NCBI GenBank assembly: GCA_030531135.1
Contig: JAUNOJ010000115.1
Span: forward strand, 1-5,902
Direction: 5' to 3'
Origin: Sutterellaceae bacterium
Lineage (GTDB): Bacteria; Pseudomonadota; Gammaproteobacteria; Burkholderiales; Burkholderiaceae_F
DNA length: 5,902 nucleotides
Both the position numbers and the translations under genes were made by a program. Below, piece after piece: positions 1 to 5,336 of the stretch (positions within the stretch are counted from its first letter, which is position 1; each line of letters opens with the position of its first letter). The notes under the pieces were generated by a model. It saw only the letters and a list, made by a program, of their open reading frames with translations. It was not told the DNA's origin and did not search any database.

Positions 1-30
1 GCAAGTAATCCTTGAGCCTTGACAAACCCT

Positions 31-84
31 GCCGACTCGCACCCGTTCAAATTTCCACTCCTTTGTTGAACAGGTGCGGGCGGC
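31..84. repeat. Long imperfect inverted repeat (hairpin), possible plus-strand terminator
   Basis: Arms 31-50 and 66-84 pair almost throughout: the inner TTGAAC/GTTCAA block, then one C-A mismatch, then CGCACC/GGTGCG, and a GCCG/CGGC outer block past a bulged A. The loop is 15 bases (51-65). Read on the plus strand the stem is followed by ATTTTCCCCTT, a mediocre U-tract, so it may end transcription of a gene lying left of the window. Read on the minus strand no U-tract follows, and the loop exposes AGGAGT, a Shine-Dalgarno-like sequence. Confidence 0.6.
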
Positions 85-159
85 ATTTTCCCCTTGTTGT
101 ATGAACCCCTAAAGAACATTGGCCTTGCCCCACTGCGGGCATCGAATCATCGGGGATGC

Positions 160-205
160 GTATTGGCTATCGTCTTCGACCGAAGACGATCCGAATGCCA
201 AATAC
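160..205. repeat. Long hairpin with a perfect 10-bp core
   Basis: ATCGTCTTCG (169-178) and its exact complement CGAAGACGAT (181-190) are separated by two bases. Outside an internal loop, GTATTGGC (160-167) pairs with GCCAAATAC (197-205) across one extra A. Weaker pairing may extend further (GGGAT at 153-157 with ATTCC at 206-210). The structure is nearly symmetrical on the two strands and has no U-tract on either side, so it does not look like an intrinsic terminator. Function unknown. Confidence 0.6.
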
Positions 206-206
206 A

Positions 207-222
207 TTCCTCGGTTGAGGAA
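207..222. repeat. Short perfect hairpin, 6-bp stem with 4-base loop
   Basis: TTCCTC (207-212) and GAGGAA (217-222) enclose GGTT. It lies directly beside the larger 160-205 hairpin, so the two would stack if transcribed. No U-tract follows on either strand. It is probably part of the same structured stretch; no function is assigned. Confidence 0.45.
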
Positions 223-338
223 CTCTCCCAAATTTACACACAAACACATAGCTTAACGGTCCGGGATGTGCGGCGCGTCGAACCGTAACCGAGAAAAATT
301 GCAAAGTGCACTTGACAAAATTTAGACTTGGCTACCTA

Positions 339-689
339 CTACCACTCATGGAAAATGACAAACGCGGCCAAGGCAATCAAGCCAAACCCCACGACATAGT
401 TCCACTTGAGCGGCTCTCCCAAATACAGCACCGAAAAGCCCATGAAAACCGTCAAGGAAATGACTTCCTGAATCGTTTTGAGCTCGGCCGCACTAAAGTA
501 CCCGTAACCGATGCGGTTTGCCGGCACCTGCAGGCAATACTCGAAAAAGGCAATGAGCCAACTGATGACGATCACGTGCCAGAGCGTCACGGTCGGGAAT
601 TTAAGGTGGCCGTACCAGGCCACGGTCATGAAAAGGTTCGACAACAACAAAAGCCCGACGGTCGCAACGGGCGTGGGGAGATTGAGCAT
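339..689 (-). CDS. DUF486 / DMT-like small integral membrane protein
   Basis: A 116-residue inner-membrane protein of the DUF486 family, which is grouped with the drug/metabolite transporter (DMT) fold. The substrate of this family is not established. Four hydrophobic helices are visible at about residues 5-26, 34-53, 74-91 and 95-113. Family-type motifs are MTVAWYGHLK (21-30), WLIAFFEYCLQVPANRIGYG (44-63) and the following AELKTIQEVISLTVF. Length suits the family. An upstream in-frame ATG at 728 would add 13 residues, but that start lies inside the nrdAB terminator stem. The ATG at 689 has AGAG seven bases ahead and begins just where the family homology starts, so it was chosen. It sits 20 bases past the nrdAB terminator, so it needs readthrough or its own promoter; no good promoter was found. 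The stop is TAG, and no clear terminator follows. Confidence 0.88.
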   Translation of the reverse strand: MLNLPTPVATVGLLLLSNLFMTVAWYGHLKFPTVTLWHVIVISWLIAFFEYCLQVPANRIGYGYFSAAELKTIQEVISLTVFMGFSVLYLGEPLKWNYVVGFGLIALAAFVIFHEW

Positions 690-708
690 TTCGGTTCTCT
701 TTGGGTAG

Positions 709-758
709 AAAAACAAAAGCCGGCGCAAGGCTCCTTGTCGGTTGACCTTTGCCGGCTT
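709..758 (-). terminator. Intrinsic terminator of the nrdAB operon
   Basis: On the minus strand AAGCCGGC (758-751) pairs perfectly with GCCGGCTT (724-717). The stem continues past a small internal loop with AAGG/CCTT (749-746 with 730-727). It is followed at once by TTTTGTTTTT (718-709), a strong U-tract. This is a textbook rho-independent terminator for transcripts leaving nrdB, and it insulates or attenuates expression of the DUF486 gene beyond. Confidence 0.85.
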
Positions 759-760
759 AA

Positions 761-790
761 GAGTTGCTTGCCATTGTAGTCGAGCAACTC
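761..790. repeat. Inverted repeat just after the nrdB stop codon
   Basis: GAGTTGCT (761-768) and AGCAACTC (783-790) form a perfect 8-bp stem with a 14-base loop, seven bases after the nrdB stop. On the plus strand the stem gains a G-U and a G-C pair and is followed by GCTTTTGTTATT, so it would work better as a plus-strand terminator. On the minus strand it would be the first of two tandem hairpins and could protect the nrdAB mRNA 3' end. Confidence 0.55.
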
Positions 791-797
791 GCTTTTG

Positions 798-1805
798 TTA
801 TTCGCTCTTGGCTTCGGGTTTGTCTGCCGCCGCACCCCACACGTCGCCCCAAGTGCCCGTCAAGGCGCCCTTGGCGTAGTCGACCACGCGGTTTTCAAAG
901 AAGTTGGTGTGCGTCACACCAAGCATGGCGTCCACCCAAGACAGGGGGTTTTTGCCCGACTTGAAGATGGGCTTCATGCCGAGACCCATCAAACGACGAT
1001 CGGCAATGTAGCGGATGTAGTCCTTGACGTCTTGGCGCGTCAAGCGCTTCATTTCGCTCACGCCGAAGGCAAGCTCAATAAACTGGTCTTCCAAATCCAC
1101 CATCGTTTCGGCGATGGTGTAGATGCGCTTCTTTAACTCATCGGTCCAAAGTTCCGGATTTTGCTTGATGTACTCGCGGAAAATGCGCGTCATCGATTCG
1201 GTGTGCAGTGTTTCGTCGGCAATGGACCAAGCGATAATCTGACCCATTCCCTTCATGGTGCCGTTGCGCGTAAAGTTCAAAAGCATCACGAAACTGGAAA
1301 AGAGCTGCATGCCTTCGGTAAAGGCCGAAAATGCCGCAATCTGAGCCGCCAAGTCCGAGTCCGTCAAACAGTCGTTAAAGAAGTTGTGCTTGTTGGCCAT
1401 CGCTTCGTACTGCAAGAACTCGTTGTAAACGGTTTCAGGCATGCCGAGCGTTTCGATCAAGTGCGAGTAAGCGGCAATGTGCACGGCTTCGCGTCCGGCA
1501 AAGCTAGAGAGCATCATGCGAATTTCGGGCTGCGGAAACTGCGGCAAGTACGTGTTGACGTAAGCACCCGACACATCGATGTCGCCCTGCGTGAAAAAGC
1601 GCAGGATCTTTGTCAAGAAGTCGCGCTCGCTCTCGGTGAGTTTGAGCTGATAGTCCTTGACGTCTTCGATCATCGGCACTTCGGTCCAAAGCCAGTGCAT
1701 CTGTTCGCTTTGCACAAAGGCGTCGTAAGCCCAAGGATAGGCAAAGGGCTTGTAGTAGTTGCGTGCGCCCGTCAAGCGCAAAGCATTCGGTGTCTTTTTC
1801 GTCAC
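798..1805 (-). CDS. nrdB: Class Ia ribonucleotide reductase, small (beta, radical) subunit
   Basis: A 335-residue R2 subunit, cytosolic. It houses the diiron-tyrosyl radical cofactor that drives ribonucleotide reduction in the NrdA partner. By alignment to class I R2 patterns the first metal site is D75 (FFTQGD), E106 and H109 (REAVH), and the second is E164 (FTEG), E198 and H201 (DETLH). The radical tyrosine is Y113, seven residues after E106 as in E. coli and mouse R2. All ligands and the tyrosine are present, so this is a radical-bearing enzyme rather than a tyrosine-less variant. The C-terminal NFFENRVVDY region (301-310) fits this R2 subgroup. The start is GTG; GAGGA seven bases upstream fixes it. 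It follows nrdA by 15 bases in one operon and is closed by the strong terminator at 709-758. No ATP-cone is fused to it. Confidence 0.97.
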   Translation of the reverse strand: MTKKTPNALRLTGARNYYKPFAYPWAYDAFVQSEQMHWLWTEVPMIEDVKDYQLKLTESERDFLTKILRFFTQGDIDVSGAYVNTYLPQFPQPEIRMMLSSFAGREAVHIAAYSHLIETLGMPETVYNEFLQYEAMANKHNFFNDCLTDSDLAAQIAAFSAFTEGMQLFSSFVMLLNFTRNGTMKGMGQIIAWSIADETLHTESMTRIFREYIKQNPELWTDELKKRIYTIAETMVDLEDQFIELAFGVSEMKRLTRQDVKDYIRYIADRRLMGLGMKPIFKSGKNPLSWVDAMLGVTHTNFFENRVVDYAKGALTGTWGDVWGAAADKPEAKSE

Positions 1806-1812
1806 TTTTATT

Positions 1813-1817
1813 TCCTC
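1813..1817 (-). promoter_or_regulatory. Ribosome binding site of nrdB that fixes its GTG start
   Basis: On the minus strand GAGGA lies seven bases before the GTG at 1805, inside the 15-base nrdA-nrdB gap. No ATG stands near, so this site decides the non-AUG start. Confidence 0.8.
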
Positions 1818-1820
1818 ACA

Positions 1821-3596
1821 TTAACCTTCGCAAGCCAGGCACGTCGAGTCGTCTGCCACGCTCTTCATATCGATTTCGTCTTCAATGCGTTTGCGCACGG
1901 CCACCTGCCCCACTTTGTCGGCCTTGCGCAGTTTGTCGCTGCGACAGTAGTACAAAGACTTCAAGCCCTTCTTCCAAGCCAAGAAATGGCAGGCATGCAA
2001 GTAGCCGATCGAAACGTCGGGGGCAAAGAAAAGATTCACGCTCTGGCCCTGATCGATGAATTGTTGCCGGTCGCCCGCCAATTCCACAATCCAGCGCTGA
2101 TCGATTTCCTGGGCAGTCTTAAAGACGTCTTTCACAGATTGCGGCAAATCGTCGCGATGCTGGATGGAGCCGTCGTGGGCAATCAAGTCGGCCCACACAT
2201 CATCGTTATCCATCCCGCGGCGAGCAAGTTCGGCCTTCAAGAAACGGTTCTTGACGATGTAAGCACCAGAGATCGTGTCCTGACGATAGACGTTGGCGCG
2301 CGTCGGTTCAATGGAAGGCGACGTGCCGCCCATGATCAATGAGCTCGAAGCGTTCGGAGCCACTGCCATCCAGTGCGAGAAACGACGCACGACGCCGGCG
2401 TCGGCCGCGTCGGGACAAGCGCCGCGCTTTTCGCAAATCTTATGGTCGGCGCGCTCGCATTCGTTGCGAATGTGTCTGAACATCGCCATGTTCGTGACCT
2501 TGGCCATAACGCCTTCAAAGGCAATGTTGTTCTTTTGCAGGTAAGCATGAAAGCCCAAGGCACCCAAACCGACGCTGCGCTCGCGCATGGCGCTCACGCG
2601 TGCGCGTTCGATCGTGGTGGGCGCATGATCGATAAAGTACTGAAGAACGTTGTCCAAGAACTCCATCACGTCTTCGACAAACTGCGGCACGCCGCGCCAC
2701 TGATCGAAGTATTCAAGGTTCAGACTACACAGGCAACAAACGGCCGTGCGATCCTTACTCGTGGGCAGGAAGATTTCGGTACACAAGTTCGAGCCGTGAA
2801 TCTTCAAACCCTTGTCCTTGAGCCACTGCGGCAACTTCTTGTTGGCCGTATCGGTAAAGACGAGATAAGGCTCGCCCGTGTGCATGCGCATTTCCAAAAT
2901 ACGCTGCCACAGTTCGCGGGCGCTTACCTTTTCCATCACTTCGCCCGTGACCGGCGACTTCAATTCCCACGTGTCGTCGTAGTCGGCGTCTCGCATCGAG
3001 GCTTCGATCTTTTCCATGAAGGCGTCGCTGATGTTGATCCCATGGTGCAGGTTCAAAGCGCGCATGTTGGGGTCGCCCGTGGGTTTGCGCATTTCGATAA
3101 ATTGCACGATGTCCGGGTGATCGATCGGCAAGAAGGCCGCGTACGAGCCGCGACGAGTCGACCCTTGACGGTAAGCCAAACAAGCTGCGTCATACACGCG
3201 CAAATGGGGCATGACGCCCACGCTCTTTTCGTCGGCACTGCGAATGCCCACGTGAATGCCGACGCCGCCTCCTAACATCGACAACCAGTTGACTTCGCTT
3301 AAGGTGTCGACCAAGCCTTCGGCGCTGTCGGGCATGTAACTTAAGAAGCAGGAAATGGGAAGTCCACGCTTGCCGCGACCGAAGCTTAAAATCGGCGTCG
3401 AGAAACTCAGCCAATGACGGCTGGCATAGTCATAAATGCGCTGGGCGTGCGCTTCGTCCGTGGCAAAACTTTGTGCCACAAATGCCAAACGTTCCTGAGG
3501 AGACTTTTCCTCCGGACGCATATAGCTCTCGCGCAAACGCATCAAGCCCAATTCGTCAAAGAGCGCATCGCGCGAAAAATCCATTTGAATTGCCAT
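1821..3596 (-). CDS. nrdA: Class Ia ribonucleotide reductase, large (alpha, catalytic) subunit without ATP-cone
   Basis: A 591-residue catalytic subunit that reduces ribonucleoside diphosphates to deoxyribonucleotides in the cytosol with NrdB. Visible landmarks: C83 (PISCF, first active-site cysteine); the glycine loop LGGGVGIHVG near 108-117; N270-x-C272-x-E274 (NLCTE, the thiyl-radical cysteine and its acid-base partners); C287 in AVCCLCSLNL (second redox cysteine); MGGTSPSIEP near 422-431 (phosphate-binding loop); Y549-Y550 (LYYCRS, radical-transfer pair); and C586-x-x-C589 at the C-terminus (redox shuttle tail). The protein begins almost directly in the catalytic domain. It is about 170 residues shorter than E. 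coli NrdA and has no N-terminal ATP-cone, so the usual dATP off-switch is missing. Two extra cysteines (C288, C290) flank C287. ATG at 3596 with AAGG eight bases ahead is preferred over a GTG at 3629, which lies inside the NrdR box. First gene of the nrdAB operon. Confidence 0.97.
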   Translation of the reverse strand: MAIQMDFSRDALFDELGLMRLRESYMRPEEKSPQERLAFVAQSFATDEAHAQRIYDYASRHWLSFSTPILSFGRGKRGLPISCFLSYMPDSAEGLVDTLSEVNWLSMLGGGVGIHVGIRSADEKSVGVMPHLRVYDAACLAYRQGSTRRGSYAAFLPIDHPDIVQFIEMRKPTGDPNMRALNLHHGINISDAFMEKIEASMRDADYDDTWELKSPVTGEVMEKVSARELWQRILEMRMHTGEPYLVFTDTANKKLPQWLKDKGLKIHGSNLCTEIFLPTSKDRTAVCCLCSLNLEYFDQWRGVPQFVEDVMEFLDNVLQYFIDHAPTTIERARVSAMRERSVGLGALGFHAYLQKNNIAFEGVMAKVTNMAMFRHIRNECERADHKICEKRGACPDAADAGVVRRFSHWMAVAPNASSSLIMGGTSPSIEPTRANVYRQDTISGAYIVKNRFLKAELARRGMDNDDVWADLIAHDGSIQHRDDLPQSVKDVFKTAQEIDQRWIVELAGDRQQFIDQGQSVNLFFAPDVSIGYLHACHFLAWKKGLKSLYYCRSDKLRKADKVGQVAVRKRIEDEIDMKSVADDSTCLACEG

Positions 3597-3604
3597 GTTC
3601 TCGA

Positions 3605-3608
3605 CCTT
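3605..3608 (-). promoter_or_regulatory. Ribosome binding site of nrdA that decides its ATG start
   Basis: On the minus strand AAGG stands eight bases before the ATG at 3596. It lies within the longer frame opened by the GTG at 3629, so it supports the shorter protein. Confidence 0.6.
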
Positions 3609-3625
3609 TTCGAATTCTTCTGAAA

Positions 3626-3641
3626 ACACAATATCTAGTTA
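3626..3641. promoter_or_regulatory. NrdR box upstream of nrdA
   Basis: ACACAATATCTAGTTA matches the published NrdR-box consensus ACACWATATMTTGTGT at 13 of 16 positions, with a perfect left half (ACACAATATCT). NrdR is an ATP-cone repressor that represses nrd operons when dATP is plentiful. NrdR boxes normally come in pairs about three helical turns apart. No good partner is visible here; the best candidates nearby (3650-3665 and 3657-3672) match only about half the positions. The box ends 30 bases before the nrdA ATG. Confidence 0.75.
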
Positions 3642-3656
3642 TTGCATGAGCACGAA

Positions 3657-3685
3657 ATACTAAGGATGTAGGCAGAAGATTGCAA
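3657..3685 (-). promoter_or_regulatory. Candidate promoter of nrdAB
   Basis: On the minus strand TTGCAA (3685-3680) and TAGTAT (3662-3657) are 17 bases apart; each matches the sigma-70 consensus at four of six positions. Transcription would begin near 3650, placing the NrdR box over the first transcribed bases. The match is modest and other starts are possible in the 246-base gap. Confidence 0.3.
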
Positions 3686-3782
3686 CAGACAAAGTCAATC
3701 GGTTTTTTGAGGGGCTCAATCAATTTTTCGGGCTTGGTACGGGCATTTTTGCGCGGTCAGGGTCATTGAGAGAAAGAATTGG

Positions 3783-3812
3783 GCGATAGACAAAATTTAA
3801 CGCGTCTATCGC
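3783..3812 (-). terminator. Hairpin after the ATPase gene, possible terminator
   Basis: GCGATAGAC (3783-3791) and GTCTATCGC (3804-3812) form a perfect 9-bp stem around a 12-base loop, about 30 bases beyond the ATPase stop. On the minus strand the tail is CCAATTCTTTCTC, pyrimidine-rich but not a clean U-tract, so termination may be inefficient or factor-assisted. It also separates the ATPase from the nrdA control region. Confidence 0.45.
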
Positions 3813-3842
3813 TCTCATCGATCCGTTAATCGGCTGACTCGG

Positions 3843-5111
3843 CTACAACCAAAGCTTTGCAATGGGCACTGCGTAGACGCCTTGCCCAAGCCAACGAACT
3901 CTTTGGCCGCAGTACAAGACAATGCCGTGCACGGTTCTTTGCGGCATTTTTTCCATAAACCAGATAATGTTCTTTGCGTCATCAGGATGGAAAGTCTCGC
4001 TGGCCTTCACTTCGATAGCGATAAAATCTCCTTGATCGTTTTCCAGCAAGAAATCAATCTCCTGTCTCTGAGCCAGGCGCAGATGATACAACTTCCAGTC
4101 TTGTTGCCGCTCAACCTCGGCAACCAATTGCGTATACACGAAAGTTTCGACCAAGTTCCCGATATGGACGCTGGCGTCCTTACCGGATTTCGTCGTTTTC
4201 TCCCGCATCTTTTCATAGTCGGTGTAGCCCAAGACGTGACTCATCAAGCCCGTATCCGTCACGTACCAATTTGAGGCTGTGGTTGCGCGGTCAAAGACCT
4301 TTTTTGTCCACGAAGGCACTTCGTCCATCAGATACAGGGCCTTTAGACCTTGCACACAAGCTTTGACGCGCCGCCTGTCCTCCCTAAATTCCCTTGCCAG
4401 ATCGGAAATATTCATGTTTCGACCAGACATCGAACCGAGTCGCCCAATGACTTTCTCCACCAGATCGTCACGCCTCGCCCCGGAAACTTCCGCCAAATCG
4501 GGGGCAACTCGTTTTTTGAGGTAATGAGAGAACCAACGCTTGCGAAGGCTTGACGCCATGCCTTGAACCGCCGGGTAACCGCCGACCAAAGCCTTCTCCA
4601 GTACCGTCGGCTTGGAGCATTCGTTCACGGAGAGATCGCCACCGAAATCGGCGCTTGTGACTTGGTCGAGAAACGATGGCGTTTTCCCACAAATTTCCGC
4701 TTGGGTCAAGGTCCTCAAGCGCACTTCTCCGATCCGCCCGGCCAACGATTCGTTAACGGACGGTTGTAAGAGATAGTTGATCGACGCGGAAAGAATAATG
4801 TGCCCCGGAGTCGGGTCTTCGTCGGCAAGATACTTGAGTTCTCCGACCAAACTCGGCACCCTTTGAAACTCGTCAATGGTAATGCTTTGAGACCGTCTCC
4901 GCAAGTCATTCAGATACCCTGCCGGATCGGACGCAGCGGTCTGTTGCTCGCTGACTTTATCCATAGAAACCGATGCGGCTGCGCTCTTAAGCAGCTTGCG
5001 CATAATCGTCGTTTTGCCGCACTGTCTAGGACCGCTTACCAAAACCATGCGCATGATTTGACTCAGAACTTCGTATTCCGATTCCGCAAAGCGATGAATG
5101 TAGTCAGTCAT
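3843..5111 (-). CDS. AAA-type ATPase with DUF4143 and PD-(D/E)xK-like C-terminal domain
   Basis: A 422-residue protein of the widespread AAA_14/DUF4143 group, whose biological role is not established. The N-terminal P-loop ATPase shows Walker A GPRQCGKTT (27-35), Walker B ITIDEFQ (77-83, D80 E81), a sensor-like HIILSASINYLL (104-115) and the family's SLAGR motif (122-126). A middle part carries LVGGYPAV (175-182) and a helix-turn-helix-like segment around 232-256. The C-terminus has GNLVETFV (318-325), EIDFLL (351-356) and AIEVKAS (365-371): D353 and E367-x-K369, with E322 upstream, follow the order of a PD-(D/E)xK nuclease fold. Nuclease activity is not proven for the family. No signal peptide or membrane helix. 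A TTG at 5132 would add seven residues; ATG at 5111 begins MTDYIHRF, the usual family opening, and was preferred. Neither start has a clear Shine-Dalgarno, which suggests weak translation. It stands alone, with its own AT-rich control region and hairpins on both sides, and is probably an acquired accessory gene. Confidence 0.9.
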   Translation of the reverse strand: MTDYIHRFAESEYEVLSQIMRMVLVSGPRQCGKTTIMRKLLKSAAASVSMDKVSEQQTAASDPAGYLNDLRRRSQSITIDEFQRVPSLVGELKYLADEDPTPGHIILSASINYLLQPSVNESLAGRIGEVRLRTLTQAEICGKTPSFLDQVTSADFGGDLSVNECSKPTVLEKALVGGYPAVQGMASSLRKRWFSHYLKKRVAPDLAEVSGARRDDLVEKVIGRLGSMSGRNMNISDLAREFREDRRRVKACVQGLKALYLMDEVPSWTKKVFDRATTASNWYVTDTGLMSHVLGYTDYEKMREKTTKSGKDASVHIGNLVETFVYTQLVAEVERQQDWKLYHLRLAQRQEIDFLLENDQGDFIAIEVKASETFHPDDAKNIIWFMEKMPQRTVHGIVLYCGQRVRWLGQGVYAVPIAKLWL

Positions 5112-5135
5112 AGATATACAAGCTTTAATCAAAAG

Positions 5136-5175
5136 TTGTCATTTTTGTACAATTATATTTGTCATATTTGTACAA
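5136..5175. repeat. Two 17-bp direct repeats upstream of the ATPase, likely operator
   Basis: TTGTCATTTTTGTACAA (5136-5152) and TTGTCATATTTGTACAA (5159-5175) differ at one position and lie 23 bases apart start to start, about two helical turns. Each ends in the palindrome TTGTACAA; the right copy extends to a 12-bp palindrome (5166-5177). No third copy was found on either side. Only six bases separate the copies, and the candidate TATAAT box of the ATPase gene falls there, so a protein bound to both would cover the promoter. Most likely a repressor operator; iteron-like sites are an alternative. Confidence 0.65.
5152..5157 (-). promoter_or_regulatory. Candidate -10 box (TATAAT) of the ATPase gene
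   Basis: A perfect TATAAT reads on the minus strand 40 bases before the ATG at 5111, giving a leader of about 35 bases. The -35 position at 17-base spacing is GAAATT, a poor match. It lies between the two 17-bp repeats. Confidence 0.4.
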
Positions 5176-5201
5176 ATTTCTATCAGTTTTATTTTATTTT
5201 C

Positions 5202-5228
5202 AATGCGTTTTGAAATGTTAAACGCATT
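5202..5228. repeat. Perfect 9-bp inverted repeat upstream of the ATPase
   Basis: AATGCGTTT (5202-5210) and AAACGCATT (5220-5228) are exact complements around nine bases. No U-tract follows on either strand, so it is not an intrinsic terminator. It lies about 45 bases upstream of the TATAAT box and could be a regulator site. Confidence 0.5.
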
Positions 5229-5275
5229 AAATGATCGTGTCGATTTTCTATCTTACTCCCGTGAAAAATGGGGCA

Positions 5276-5314
5276 CAAAAATCCCGCCGGAGTCATTCAA
5301 GTCTCAGGCGGGAT
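5276..5314 (-). terminator. Intrinsic terminator after the small membrane protein gene
   Basis: On the minus strand ATCCCGCC (5314-5307) pairs perfectly with GGCGGGAT (5288-5281). Inside, a further GAG/CTC pairing is possible past one mismatch. The stem runs straight into TTTTT (5280-5276, plus the stem's last T). It begins 22 bases after the stop at 5337 and ends the ispF-side transcript. On the plus strand no U-tract follows, so it acts in one direction. Confidence 0.85.
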
Positions 5315-5336
5315 GTTACAAAAAGCGAGGACTACC

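Larger units (their letters stand above)
1..338. other. Non-coding, hairpin-rich stretch left of the DUF486 gene
   Basis: No reading frame on either strand resembles a known protein. On the plus strand every frame meets a stop within the first 22 bases, so a gene entering from the left could end at 8, 15 or 22. The stretch is crowded with inverted repeats: 31-84, 126-141 (TGCCC/GGGCA), 160-205, 207-222 and an imperfect one at about 254-288 (ACGGT/ACCGT core). It could hold a terminator for a gene left of the window, a structured RNA, or the scar of a mobile element. The sequence alone does not decide between these. Confidence 0.5.

Noticed and set aside
109..207. Minus-strand frame of 32 codons containing RCPQWGK, reminiscent of a zinc ribbon
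   Set aside because: The second cysteine of a CPxCGK motif is replaced by W, there is no spaced ribosome site, and it runs through the 160-205 hairpin.
94..288. Plus-strand frame of 64 codons in the left gap
   Set aside because: No Shine-Dalgarno, no recognisable protein, and its sequence spans several hairpins.
1161..3275. Long plus-strand frames (1161-2342 and 2373-3275) opposite nrdB and nrdA
   Set aside because: They are antisense to clearly conserved catalytic genes, have low-quality composition and match no family.
3597..3629. GTG start for nrdA 11 codons upstream
   Set aside because: The GTG lies in the NrdR box, and a better-placed ATG with AAGG follows.
3702..3728. Small plus-strand hairpin TTGAG/CTCAA followed by TCAATTTTT
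   Set aside because: The stem is five pairs with a 3-base loop and no plus-strand gene exists to terminate.
4957..4965. TTATCCATA, similar to a DnaA box
   Set aside because: It is a single imperfect match inside the ATPase coding sequence with no cluster of other boxes.
5112..5132. TTG start for the ATPase seven codons upstream
   Set aside because: No ribosome site precedes it, and homology-like sequence (MTDYIHRF) begins at the ATG at 5111.
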